This document shows, in pieces, positions 10,580 through 21,430 of a stretch of 64,000 nt of DNA. The position numbers and the translations under genes are program-made. Position 1 is the stretch's first letter. Each line of letters begins with the position of its first letter. Origin of the DNA: Amyloporia xantha (Eukaryota > Basidiomycota > Agaricomycetes > Polyporales > Adustoporiaceae); assembly GCA_036971615.1 (NCBI GenBank), contig JAYKKR010000001.1, forward strand, positions 2,356,001-2,420,000, read 5' to 3'. The notes under the pieces are model-generated. The model saw only the letters and a list, made by a program, of their open reading frames with translations. It did not search any database and was not told the DNA's origin.

Positions 10580-12687
10580 CTACCAACCTTCGAAGCTCCC
10601 GAAACCGATCTTCCGTTTCTTCTTGGACTCGTCTGGCACTCCAACATCATCCGGAACTCTAGACAATTGTTGTACGGCTGCGCGTTTGGTGCCCGCCGCA
10701 CCGAGATACTTGCCGACTCCGCCGCTTGCGTCGCCAAGCAGATTCCTTGCCTCCAACCCTACTTTTGTTCCGAACCAATTGATATCATCACCTTGCTTCT
10801 TCTCGCTGACGTTACCACCTGCGCGAGCAGTTTCTTCGGCTTCCGCCCTCTTTGCCAGCTTCTTCTGCCGACGGTCTTTATACTCCTCAAACGGGTCCTG
10901 GTAGCTACATGTCGCGGTCAGTAACCAGATGGCAGTGGCATGTTCGGCACATACATGATGACCTCTGTGATGCGGACCGGTTTTGCTGGCCGCTCTGTTC
11001 CCGGTTTGACTGGGAGAGCTTCTAAGCCGTCAAGAATGTCATCGCCACCTACCAGCTTGCCGAACACTGTATGCTTCTTGTCGAGATGTGGCGTTTCTCG
11101 GAACGTCAAGTAAAACTGGGACCTTCAGGGGTTCAATCCCGATGTAAGAATACGCTGCTAATTGAGGTAGAAGGACACACACCCGTTTGTCCCAGGTCCC
11201 TTGTTGGCCATGGCGACGACACCACGCGAATCATGCTTCGCAGCATTTCGCATATCATGCTCATCTCGGAATGGGGTACCCCAGCATGATTCACCGCCCG
11301 CTCCAGTGCCAGTAGGATCGCCGGTTTGGATCTAAAAATTGGAATCAACGACAGTTTATTACCACCAAATGCGCAACCGGGATACCACGCACCATGAATC
11401 CAGGCACAAGACGGTGGAATAAGCAATTATTATACTTCCCAGCTTTGGCCAATTGTAGAAAGTTGTAGCATGTTTTAGGTGCCTAACACACGATAAGGAT
11501 CGGGTAGCTCATCGTAGACAAACAAGCGTCACCTTCTCACAAAACAGTTCCAAATTTAAGCTTCCGCCGCCCAAAGTCGTGACAACGCGCACGTAAGCTC
11601 GTCTCTTCCCGACGTCTTTTTCCTTTCCCTTTCCTTTGGGAGGATTCGCGAAGTCTTCGAACATCAACTCTTCCTGTACACACATATTTATAAACGAGAT
11701 TCCTCAAGTAAGGGAAACCACCACTATACCTCATCCCAGACTAATTGGGACGTTTGCGTCTGAGGGTCAATCGACGTTGATGTCAATGAAGCACCAGGTA
11801 ACCCGGTCGAATACGGCGAGATATTCCCTAGAAGACAGAGGAGCGATAAGGAGAAGACACTTTGATGCATGGTATACGCTTACATGGCACAGATGATTTT
11901 GCTTTAGGTGCAGAAGATCCCGCGGTGCTGGTGACTGCTTTGGACGTGACTGTCTTGGTTTTGTCCTGCTGCGTTGTCTTCGCAGTGGCCGCAAGAGTAG
12001 AGACAGAAGCAGGAGGAAATCCGTGAGGATTCTGTAGGGTAATGATGTCCTCTCTGACAAGAAAAAGTGAGCCATGATACTAGTGTCAATAGATGCGAGT
12101 GACATACTTCTTGAACTTCACGTCAGCCACCAGATCCCGATTACCCTTCACACTCTCCGCGAGGAAGACATTTCCTGTGGTGGCGATGGCGACAATATGC
12201 GAGTGCTCGCTGAAAGGTTTAAATGAGATTGGGTCGTGAATCTCCCCAGACGGCTTGCGGGAATAGTGTAGAGTTATGAGTTCAGCAGGGGTGAGAGGTT
12301 CTTGGGTAATTGGATTCGTGTTGTTGTGCTGCCTTTTGCAACAGATACGGGCATTAGGGGAGCAAGAATGGCGAACGAGAAAGATCACGCACTTCAGCCA
12401 AGGTATAATGTTGACCAGGTCAAACACGAAACCAGTGCCATCTGAATTGCGTGCGCAAACAGGGTGCGTAAACGGCTGAAATGATAGCGCGCAACAGTCG
12501 AAAGGCGTTGTGGCTAGAGGGTGGGGAGCTTGACTCTTCCTACAGGCATACGGGTGAACATCTACCACCAACAAGAAATAGCCTGCGCCTACGCTTTGAA
12601 GCCTGCAGAGGACGCAGTATGCTGCCCATATAAACCAGAGTGTTCTGCATGTGTAACATAAAGCTTGTCAGAGTTCCCGTGGCCCAT
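10580..12687 (-). CDS. U-box cyclophilin, PPIL2/Cyp60-type peptidyl-prolyl isomerase
   Basis: Ten exons: 12593-12687, 12393-12539, 12108-12332, 11884-12053, 11730-11827, 11533-11673, 11393-11482, 11183-11331, 10951-11122, 10580-10897, giving 534 aa. The N-terminus [17 protein letters not shown] and the U-box core ([28 protein letters not shown]) identify the PPIL2 family. The cyclophilin domain occupies about residues 265-430, with [33 protein letters not shown] and [10 protein letters not shown]. The tail is lysine-rich with [15 protein letters not shown] followed by a low-complexity end. PPIL2 proteins are nuclear, spliceosome-associated isomerases with a ubiquitin-ligase fold. The linker carries the family sequence [20 protein letters not shown]. 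Two introns end in AAG. Confidence 0.9.
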
Positions 12688-13063
12688 ATTGTCAGATGGT
12701 GGTTGGTAGCGAAGACTTCGTCCAAGTTGAAGCTGCTGCTCAGTGGGATCGGTGATGATTCAGGCGCCCATCCACGTGGTTCGAGCGTCTATAGACGCCC
12801 GCTTTCTATCGAGGGTGATCGAGGCAGACTTGACGGAGGCCGTTCTGACCAGCTTCAAGGGAGGCGAACCGCAAGTCAAGCAAACTACATCTAGCCTCGT
12901 CTGGCCTTTACTGCAAAGCTCTATCTATAATCTGTTTCCATTTGACCTCACAGAGGATAATCTTATTGTGCGTTCCGACACACATTTTGCGAAACTACCA
13001 CTGGCACTCACCCTGTGACCACACGCAGATACCCCGTTCTCGCCTTTCACGGTGCATTCGCGT
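12688..13063. promoter_or_regulatory. Divergent promoter, cyclophilin / PPR gene
   Basis: This is a 376-bp shared 5' region. A plus-strand ORF at 12743-13018 overlaps it but lacks any recognisable domain and is probably noise. No TATA box stands out. Confidence 0.4.
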
Positions 13064-15361
13064 ATGCTCGCAAGAAATGCAACTCACAGAGCTGCACCCT
13101 TCATCCCCCTTGACTTTCTTGCACCTCGTCTATTATGTAGGAATAAATCATCCGCGCGGACACCCCCCAAATCCGTTAAGCCCTGGGTGAGCGATGTCAT
13201 CCAGAGCAGGGACGGGAGACTGCCTTCGATGCCGTCGATGTCTATGGCTATGGCCAACCCGGCAAGACTTTTGGGCCGCCTTAATAACCAGCTAGCGACC
13301 TTCCATGGCCATTTGCCCGGTGGGCTTTCGGATCCGGAAATCAAGATGGTCAACGAGGCCATGACGGTGCTACGACCTGTTGACGAGCCTGTGGACCTGA
13401 GCAAAGTACGGGATACGTGGAGCGCTCTCCAGCAAAGAGATGCACTCCGTTTCTTCGGTCCGCCCCAGCATGACGTGTGTAGCAGACTCGTCATTGCGGC
13501 CTGCCGTGATAAACCAGCCTCTGAGCCTTGGAATCAGAATGAGCGGGAGACTCTGGACGAGATTGCCGTGGCTGCAGCAGTGGGAGGCGCTCCGGAAGGT
13601 TTGAAGGCGTATATGCTTTCTCTGATCGAACGGAAAGACCCAAATGCGGTTCTTCGTCTGTACGAACGCTTCCGAGCATTATTGACAGAGAAGGTATCCA
13701 GGAGAGATATGGAGGATCCCAATCACGAGAATCCTGTAGACGTGGATGGAAACAGTACAGAAATCGCATCTCCGAAGGTTTCGCTGCCCCTGGTCCCCCC
13801 CGACATCTTACTTGCCATGATCACTGCCCATGCTATGCAGGATTCCTTCGACGATGCCATGCATGCTGTCTTGCAGACCACGACCCGTCTCCCCCAAAGA
13901 ACTCTCAGCGGGTTCTGCCAACATCTGAATTACGATCTCCAGTTGTCGAAGAAGGTGGAGGACTATGGTCGTCGTCTAGATGTGGCTAGACTCGTCTTTT
14001 ACCCTTCCGCTCTATCTAAACATATCGCCAACCTCGCGAAGGATGGGAATACGGGGTCGTTGGAGAACCTCTATAACACCATTATGACCGGTCTCTCTGA
14101 CCCAGCTCCCTGGTTGACTTTAGGAGCCACCAAGACTGGCTCCCAAAAGTTGTTGCTCGTGCCGGACCTTGTGTGGACTTCCTTCGTCTCAGCTTTCTTG
14201 CAATGTCGGAGGACAGATCTCGCCGAGAGGCTATGGGATGACGCAGTTAAGTTGGGTGTGCGTCCTGGTGTGGCTATGTGGACCGCTCTCATCAATGGCT
14301 ACGGGCATGCAAAAGCCGTCAACGAGGCACTCAACGCATGGAATGTCATGCTAGCGCAAAAGGTTAAACCCGATGCCATGGCATACCGCGCTGTCATTTA
14401 CGCGCTATCCAGGGCTGGACATTATGATGAAGCATTATCGAGGTTTCGTTCATTTAGGCAGGACCTGCCCAAGTTGTCCCCGACTCCAAAAGAATCCGAT
14501 ATTCTAGTGGTCTATAACACTGTCATCCACAGCTTGCTGTTCGACTCGCGCGAGGCAGATGCTCGTGCCCTTCTCGAAGAAATGCAAGCATCGGGCCCCA
14601 AACCTGATATCGTCACATTTAACACGTTCTTGAGGTTTTATGCGCGAAATGGGCAGCTCAAGACCTTAGCGGACATGCTACAAATGCTAGAAAAGGAGGG
14701 TCTCGTTGGAGACGTCTTCACTTTTTCCACGATTTTGTCGGCCTTACTGAAAGTTCGAGATGACGCTGATCAGATTGTGCTCGATATGATGGAAAAGCAG
14801 GGTGTCAAACCAAATGCCGTCACGTTGACCGCCATCATAGATCACCAGATGAAAGCAGAGTCGGAACCGGCCTTGCGAACTGCACTAAATTTACTGGAGA
14901 AGATGGAGCGAAGCCAGAAGGGGGATACACGACCGAACGACATCACCTATACAAGCATCTTGACCGGCATTCATCGCAGCAATTGGCTCGGCCGTAGAGC
15001 TACGGAGGAGTATAGGCGACTCATCTGGGGGAAGATGACGGCTCACGGTATCAAACCTAAAAGGACGACATATAATATTCTCATCCAGGCATGCTTGGAA
15101 AACCCGGAGCCAGAAGGAATCCGTGATGCGCTGGGATATTATAGGGACATGCTGAAGCTGAGGATCCTCCCCGCCAACGATACATGGTGGATCATGTTGT
15201 CTGCGCTGGTCAGGAGGAACGAATGGGCTCTGGCGAACGAATTGGCAGAGGACATTCGTCACAACGGGTTCGTGCCGGCGGCGGCCCTTGCGAAGATGAT
15301 ACATACAGTTAGGAAGCATGCGAGGGAGACAGCAAAGGCTGGACCAGCCAAACTTTTGTAA
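13064..15361 (+). CDS. Pentatricopeptide repeat (PPR) protein, probably mitochondrial
   Basis: This is a single uninterrupted exon coding for 765 aa, unusual in this intron-rich window. The first ATG in frame is 13064. The first 60 residues are rich in Arg/Ala/Ser with few acids (MLARNATHRAAPFIPLDFLA), as in mitochondrial targeting. From about residue 370 there are tandem degenerate PPR motifs: VAMWTALINGYGHAKAVNEA, AMAYRAVIYALSRAGHYDEA, DIVTFNTFLRFYARNG, DVFTFSTILSALLK and TTYNILIQACLE. PPR proteins bind specific organellar RNAs and act in mitochondrial transcript stability or translation. The specific target cannot be inferred. The gene is convergent with the Mim2-like gene, 37 nt between stop codons. 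Confidence 0.85.
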   Translation: MLARNATHRAAPFIPLDFLAPRLLCRNKSSARTPPKSVKPWVSDVIQSRDGRLPSMPSMSMAMANPARLLGRLNNQLATFHGHLPGGLSDPEIKMVNEAMTVLRPVDEPVDLSKVRDTWSALQQRDALRFFGPPQHDVCSRLVIAACRDKPASEPWNQNERETLDEIAVAAAVGGAPEGLKAYMLSLIERKDPNAVLRLYERFRALLTEKVSRRDMEDPNHENPVDVDGNSTEIASPKVSLPLVPPDILLAMITAHAMQDSFDDAMHAVLQTTTRLPQRTLSGFCQHLNYDLQLSKKVEDYGRRLDVARLVFYPSALSKHIANLAKDGNTGSLENLYNTIMTGLSDPAPWLTLGATKTGSQKLLLVPDLVWTSFVSAFLQCRRTDLAERLWDDAVKLGVRPGVAMWTALINGYGHAKAVNEALNAWNVMLAQKVKPDAMAYRAVIYALSRAGHYDEALSRFRSFRQDLPKLSPTPKESDILVVYNTVIHSLLFDSREADARALLEEMQASGPKPDIVTFNTFLRFYARNGQLKTLADMLQMLEKEGLVGDVFTFSTILSALLKVRDDADQIVLDMMEKQGVKPNAVTLTAIIDHQMKAESEPALRTALNLLEKMERSQKGDTRPNDITYTSILTGIHRSNWLGRRATEEYRRLIWGKMTAHGIKPKRTTYNILIQACLENPEPEGIRDALGYYRDMLKLRILPANDTWWIMLSALVRRNEWALANELAEDIRHNGFVPAAALAKMIHTVRKHARETAKAGPAKLL

Positions 15362-15398
15362 CCCATGATGAGCAGTGGGTGTATTACGATGAGGGTAT

Positions 15399-15711
15399 TT
15401 AGCTGGATTCGCCCACAAAAAACGATCTGCCTAGACCTAGTTTTAAGTAGCGCGCATAGGCTAGAAACCAAGCATTGTCAGTCGGTCGACAATGACAGCG
15501 GAAGTGAACGAGACTTGTCCTCACCCCAGTAACTCCACTTCCTGCCCATCCAGCGACCGATGATTGGGAGAAGGACGATACCGAACAGTTGCTGCAGCTG
15601 CCCTAGACTCTCCCTCCACTCCTCTTCTGCAATGCGCTCCTCCTCGTCGAGATCATACGAGCCATCTGATGAGAGCGATACGCTGTCCAGGGATGCGACC
15701 GACTCGGGCAT
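15399..15711 (-). CDS. Small mitochondrial outer-membrane protein, Mim2-like
   Basis: Two exons (15525-15711 and 15399-15460, intron GTGAGG...CTAG) encode 82 aa. The N-terminal half is acidic (YDLDEEERIAEEEWRESL). A single hydrophobic stretch follows (QLFGIVLLPIIGRWMGRKWS), then a basic aromatic end (YWAYARYLKLG). This layout and the LLP-x-x-G-[KR]-[WY]-[ML]-G-R core resemble fungal Mim2, a subunit of the MIM complex that inserts alpha-helical outer-membrane proteins. The assignment rests on architecture and recalled family pattern, not on a search. Another single-span tail-anchored mitochondrial protein is possible. The stop lies 37 nt from that of the PPR gene. Confidence 0.5.
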
Positions 15712-15942
15712 TGGTTAATGTTGCGTACGTGCTGCCCAATTGGCGGTAAGGGTAAGAGAGCCGTCGGCGATCTCATCTGGGGTGCCGCACCACCGGCCGG
15801 CCTTCTCCTGATGCACGCGGGAGTCGTCCAGGAGTGACATAGCTTTCGCCCAACTCTCGCCGCCACCGTGCTGCATCTCCTCACTGGCTTGCTACAGCCC
15901 ACTTCATACTCTTCTCTATTTACTGTCCACACCAGATGCAGC

Positions 15943-18555
15943 ATGGATGTCTCTACTCGCTCACGAAGCAGGCTTGTGGGCCAGCCACTGCTATACGCCA
16001 TTTCCGTCTTCGCTAGTCTAGGTGTCTTTTTGGTGAGTCAATACTACATCGCTGCTACAACATCGTTCATCATTCGCCTCAGTTCGGATATGACCAAGGG
16101 TGAGCTTTGTATCTGAGCCCACGATGTTCTTGCTCTCACCCATATGCCTAGCGTCATGTCGGGGGTTATCACAGGGCCCCACTTCCGCAAATTCTTCAAC
16201 AACCCTGGGGCCATTGAGGTCGGGACTATGGTAGCTGTCCTGGAAATTGGCGCCTTCAGTAAGCCCGGTTGCCGTTTGCAGGATGTAAATTCATTATCTG
16301 CCTGTAGTTACTTCCGTCGCAGCTGGTCGGGTAGGAGATCTGCTTGGTCGCCGGGGAACACTCTTCGTCGGTGCGATTATCTTCGCTGTCGGAGGTGCCG
16401 TTCAAACCTTCACTCCTGGATTTTGGGTGATGGTTGTGGGACGTGTCATTGCCGGGTTCGGGGTTGGCTTGCTATCGTACGTTCGCTGCCAATGACTTCT
16501 GGTGTACCATTTTTCTAACTGTAACTGTTGCATATCAGAACGATTGTCCCTATATACCAGAGTGAAATATCACCACCAAATCATGTGCGCTCCATGAGTT
16601 TGCTAGAGAACCGGTATTCATTTGGCTGTTCCAACAGAGAGGTGCCCTCGCATGTATGGAATTCACAGGGAATATCTTTGGATATGCTTCCTCTGTGGTA
16701 TGGTCTTCTCTTCCTTGCACTGCACCAACTCACTGTCGATGTGCAGTGGATTGATTACTTCTGCTCGTTCATTGATTCTGATCTTTCATGGAGAGTACCG
16801 CTGTTTATACAGTGTGTGATTGGGGCTATCCTTGCCCTTGGCTCGTTGATGATGCCAGAAAGTCCAAGGTGGGCATCTGCGTGACATATCACTGACGGTC
16901 TGTGTTAAGCAATGTGTGATCATTCTTAGATGGCTTATTGATACAGACAAAGATGATGAAGGACTGCGAGTGCTTATTGACCTTCACGGAGGTGATCCGA
17001 GCAATGAAATCGCGAATGAAGAATTCCAAGAGATCAAAGACAGGGTCATGTTCGAGGTGCGATTATCACATCAGTGCCGTCTCATCAACATTAACAAGTC
17101 GACAGCGTGAAAGTGGAGAAGCACGTTCATATGCAATGATGTGGCAAAGGTACAAACGTCGAGTGTTACTTGCTATGTCTTCTCAGGCATTCGCCCAGCT
17201 TGTGAGTGATCAATATATTCCTGAGTGCATAACATTTGACCTTACTATCCCCGGCTTTAGAATGGCATCAACGGTAATGAACTCAGCTTGAATCACATTC
17301 TCCTCGCCTCGCTTACCAGTTATCAAAATTAGTTATCTCATACTATGCGCGTAAGATACATTTTCGTTGTCACGTTACTGTACTGATACGTTCACACCCA
17401 CACAAAAAGCTCGAGTCTTTGAAGGTTCGTCCGTTACTGGAACACTCAGCTGTGGGCTTTCCATCTTATTCATGCTGTACAGAGGCTGGGTGGATAGGGC
17501 GCGATGCTATTTTGATGACCGGCATCAATGCGATCATATATCTATTGAGCACTCTTCCAACGTAAGCGATTTCTTCTTGCGTAGGTGTCTTTTGCATGAC
17601 AGTGGACAGATGGTATCTTGTGGACCGCTTGGGTCGACGACCTATCCTCCTCTCAGGAGCGATTGTTGTACGTGCTATGTCATAGCTGGTGATTGACTCA
17701 GACGCTCATATAAGCTGTAGATGGCAATATCGCTAGGGTTGACGGGATGGTGGATGTATGTGGACGTCCCCGAGACCCCGCGTGCTGTCGTTATCTGCGT
17801 CATTATTTTCAATGCTGCATTCGGATACAGGTTTGCTAGTCTCATGTTGATCTGCGGCTTCTCTTCACTGATGTCGTCTGAACAGCTGGGGTCCTATCCC
17901 TTGGCTATTGTGAGTATAACGCTGCATTCGTTTGATGAGCATTGAAATTATTTCTCCAAGCCCCCCTGAAATCATGCCGCTTACAATCCGTGCGAAGGGT
18001 GTCTCGCTCTCTACTGCCACGAACTGGGCCTTTAACTTTCTCGTCGGGGAAATCACTCCTTTCTTGCAAGAACATATCGGATGGCGCCTCTACCCGATGC
18101 ACGGTTTCTTCTGTGTCTGCAGTTTCATAGTAGGTGAGTGAAGTGTGGAGCTACCTCTGATAACTCGGGGCCCATCGCTGATACTATGAATCTTCAGTGT
18201 ACTTCCGTAGGGTTTTTGAGCACTGCATTTATGCCACGTTTCTGACACATCTCTAGTCTATCCCGAAACAAGAGGTGTACCCCTTGAGGAGATGGATGCA
18301 GTCTTCGGTGAAGGTAAATCATCTGTAGGTTTCCTTCACGCTGTGATTGACACCAGATCTGCAGAGGAACTGGAAGAACGACTGGATAACGAAGATTCAG
18401 AAAGAGCGTCCCTAGTATCGAGACGGTCATCTCGTAGCAGAAGATCTGCAGCTCTGAGAGCAGCGCAAACTTCAAAGGGCCCAGGCTTATTGAGTCGTCT
18501 CTTCGGAAGGACTGACCGTGCAAGCTACCAGCCTATTCAGGGTGGTGACGAATAG
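15943..18555 (+). CDS. Sugar transporter of the major facilitator superfamily
   Basis: I resolve 19 exons, including ones of 9 nt (18198-18206), 13 nt (17261-17273), 15 nt (17410-17424), 17 nt (16083-16099) and 18 nt (17333-17350). The protein is 543 aa, or 526 aa if a possible last intron (18314-18364) is removed. Family signatures are FGYDQGVMSGV after helix 1, GRVGDLLGRRG between helices 2 and 3, PESPRWL before the central loop, NGINVISYYAP in helix 7, DRLGRRP, and PETRGVPLEEMDAVFGE after helix 12. These place it in the fungal hexose/pentose proton-symporter group (PF00083) at the plasma membrane. The tail is serine- and arginine-rich. Substrate cannot be assigned. Two introns end in AAG. 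Confidence 0.88.
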
Positions 18556-18953
18556 GAATTGCCGAGGATGGACAACGAAACTGCCGAGGAACATCAGAAC
18601 CAGCATCCGCGGTCCTCATCTCCTGTTGATGAGGATCAAAGGGATGCTTCATGAAAGACGTGCGATTATGTCGTGATAGCTGTGATCTGTTTTCCCGGCT
18701 TCTACTTGTCCATCCTCACCTAGTCCACACTGTCATCGACATCTAGTTACACTCTTTCATGAATGCTAACAATAGCGCTATTTCTACTCTGTATCTCTAC
18801 ATTATGAGACGTAATAGCTGAAGGCCTACGCAATAAACTGGGATTTCCATAGTCCATTCCTACATACCTCGGAAACCTGTCGATCAATGCATTACTGTAA
18901 GCCTGCACATTCCCAGAGAATTGTACGGGCGCCTATGAGCTGCATAGACCTGC
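18556..18953. other. Intergenic, transporter 3' side to helicase promoter
   Basis: 398 bp with no supportable gene. The first 100 nt after the transporter stop are an open acidic continuation that I interpret as 3' UTR. Confidence 0.4.
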
Positions 18954-20872
18954 ATGAGATCTTTCAAGTGGCCATCGCCATTGCTACTCATTCGACGTTC
19001 CCGTCTAGAATCCTACTTCGCTTCATGCCGTCAATACCAGTCTCAAGCGTCCCAGTTGGACAGTAAAGGACGGGTTGTATCCTATGAATCACCAGCTTCA
19101 TATTGGGGCACGGACGGGAATGTAACCTTCGAGCATGTTGGCACACACAAGCCAGTCCTCGCAGCCCTGCGAAAAGCCTTTCCGGCCGTGCAACACCCGA
19201 CAAAAACTCAGCAGGAACTCATCCGGGCTATTCTTGAAGGGAAGGATATTTTCCTGAAGGACCATACTGGGACAGGAAAGTATGTATCGCAGCTGCCAGT
19301 GGTGAAATAGAGTGCTGATCCTCATAGCATTGTCCAGGTCTTTTGGTATCCTTCTTGCGTTGTTGGGAAGAGGGGACAAGAGGCCTGCTGTCAGTAGTGG
19401 ACAGAATGGGCGAGACAAAGCTGTGATCTCGTCCCTCGTCATCGTCCCACACCGAGATCTAGCATACCAGTTCATGCATTGGATCGAGCGGATGCATGTA
19501 CATATGCCTCAGGAGAAAGAGCTGGCGTCCATCGCTCAAGCAGTTGTACGGAACGCTACGACGCCGCTCTCGGACCAGATTGCTCGCCTTCGCGCGCATC
19601 CTCCACGCGTGCTCATTGGCACACCGCAGGCGCTCTCAGACGTGCTGCAAGTAGATGCATCTGCCCTTATGCTTGACACCCTGTCTACCGTCGTGGTGGA
19701 CGAGGTTGATTATCTCGTCGAGTCGCTGCCGAGGACCAAGGACAAGCATGCCAGGCTGAAGGCGCAACGCCAAATGCAGAAGCATCCAAGTCCCACGCGA
19801 CAAATTCTGGACAAAATTTATGGTGCCCAAAAAGCTCCTTCTGACGACAAGAAAGGTGCGAGCATACAAAAGTTCCCTCAAGGCGTTCGTTCGGTCGATC
19901 CACCACTCAGGCACTATCGTCCTCAATTGATCATGTCAAGCGCAACCTTTCGTGTTTCTCTGAGACATTTTCTTCTGGGGCAAAGCGGGTGGTTCACCAG
20001 GGACCCAGGCAGACTGGTCAGGATCTCAGGGCCGGCAGTTTCTGACGCGCCTATCAAACCATCTCTGGAGAACAAAGCAAACGAATCTCTCGGTGGTACA
20101 TCCATTCAACATCATGCACTAGTAGTCTCAGCAAGTGGGGAGATAAGAAACATCGAAGGCACTGCCGACACTTCCAGTGCGGACCACGGAGTCTTGGAGG
20201 ACGATTCTGCAAGTGATCATGTTGCCCTAGAGGTACCACTGGACTCGGGAAGTGTCTCGGAAAGTGCGCACGATATGGAAGAGTACAATGGTATGTCTCA
20301 CGGTGATGATGTTATCACTGCATATTCATTTCTCGACGTCAGATACCCCGTCGAAGCCTCTCCCGTTCAACCCAAATACACTAGAAGCGGTCGCCGAAGC
20401 CTTCGCTCTGGATGTCCCGCGTCTTGCCCTCTTGGTCTTGCCCGCGTCTGCGCCGCTTCAGCAGGTCGTATACGAGCTGCGTAGGTTCGGTGTGAATGCA
20501 CAGAACCTCGATGTCTATCAAAGTGAGACAGGGCGGGTATATCTCATGGAAGGACAAGGCAGCCCCACGACAGATAGCCCGACGCTGCTTGTGTCTACGC
20601 TTGCTTCTACGCGTGGACTCGATTTGCCGGATCTCACGCACGTCTTCATCCTCGGTGTGCCGGAGGACCGTCCGGTTGATACCTACCTGCACGCCGCTGG
20701 GCGGGCGGGTCGCTTCGGACGGAGCGGGAAGGTCATCAGCGTCTTGGAAGCGCGACATATGACCACGACGAAGAAGGGCAAACCCGGGTGGAAGGATGAA
20801 CCGCAGAAGCTACGAAACATGCTCAGCCTGATGGGTGTCAGGCCAACAAAGTTTGCACACTTCGCCGTGTGA
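18954..20872 (+). CDS. Mitochondrial DEAD-box RNA helicase, Mrh4-like
   Basis: Three exons (18954-19279, 19338-20290, 20343-20872) give 602 aa. The N-terminus is arginine/serine-rich, consistent with mitochondrial import. Helicase motifs appear in order: Q-motif region HPTKTQQELI, motif I HTGTGKSF split across intron 1, motif Ia VIVPHRDLAYQ, GTPQALSD, motif II as VVDEVDYL (DEVD instead of DEAD), motif III SSAT, STLASTRGLDLPDLTHV, and motif VI HAAGRAGRFGRSGK. A long low-complexity insert rich in Ser/Asp (about residues 330-425) separates the two RecA lobes. In yeast Mrh4 acts in assembly of the large mitoribosomal subunit. The PPR and mitoribosomal genes elsewhere in the window are consistent with, but do not prove, this role. 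Confidence 0.8.
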
Positions 20873-21430
20873 GATGTTTCATTATGGGGAGCTCCGAGCT
20901 CGCGCTCCGTCAAGGTTCTGTGTGCGATCGCCCTACGATGATTGTGAGACATCTCTGGTCAGTGCTGTACTCTGTTCGCGAGGACCTCGGAGAAGTGTGG
21001 GGAAGCGTCGGGAGAACCTAGTGGGAGATGTGTATGGTTGGGTTATATTTCCAACTCGAGATCTAGAGGGCGCCCTGCGTTTGTTTGCAACTAGCTTATC
21101 TGCGACATATTCTAATGTTAGACGATCAACATGTCTAGAAGGCATTCACGATGGCATGAGAGCGAGGTTGTGGTGCCGATAAGAGGTTCGTGGACGGTAA
21201 ACGGATGGAATGCGCGTGGGCGTGAGGAATGGACTGTGATCAGGCAGCAGGAAGCGCTACGTCTGGCCCCACGTGGGGAACTTTCCAGCCACTTTGCTCG
21301 GCGGTCTCGAAAGCCGTTGGCTGGCAACTCCCTTCCCCGCACCATGTCCTGTCTTCTCCTCTACTAATTCTTTCCCCTCTCCCTTCCTCCCCGTCCGCCG
21401 TCCCATCCGTCCAGCACTGTGCCCTCCACG
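20873..21430. promoter_or_regulatory. Intergenic region upstream of the TM7S3/TM198 protein
   Basis: 558 bp. The last 70 nt before the ATG at 21431 are a strong pyrimidine-rich tract (about 21362-21418), typical of core promoters or 5' leaders in this group. Nothing coding is evident. Confidence 0.45.

Noticed and set aside
12743..13018. Plus-strand 91-codon ORF upstream of the PPR gene
   Set aside because: Composition is not like a conserved protein, and no in-frame splice joins it to the PPR gene.
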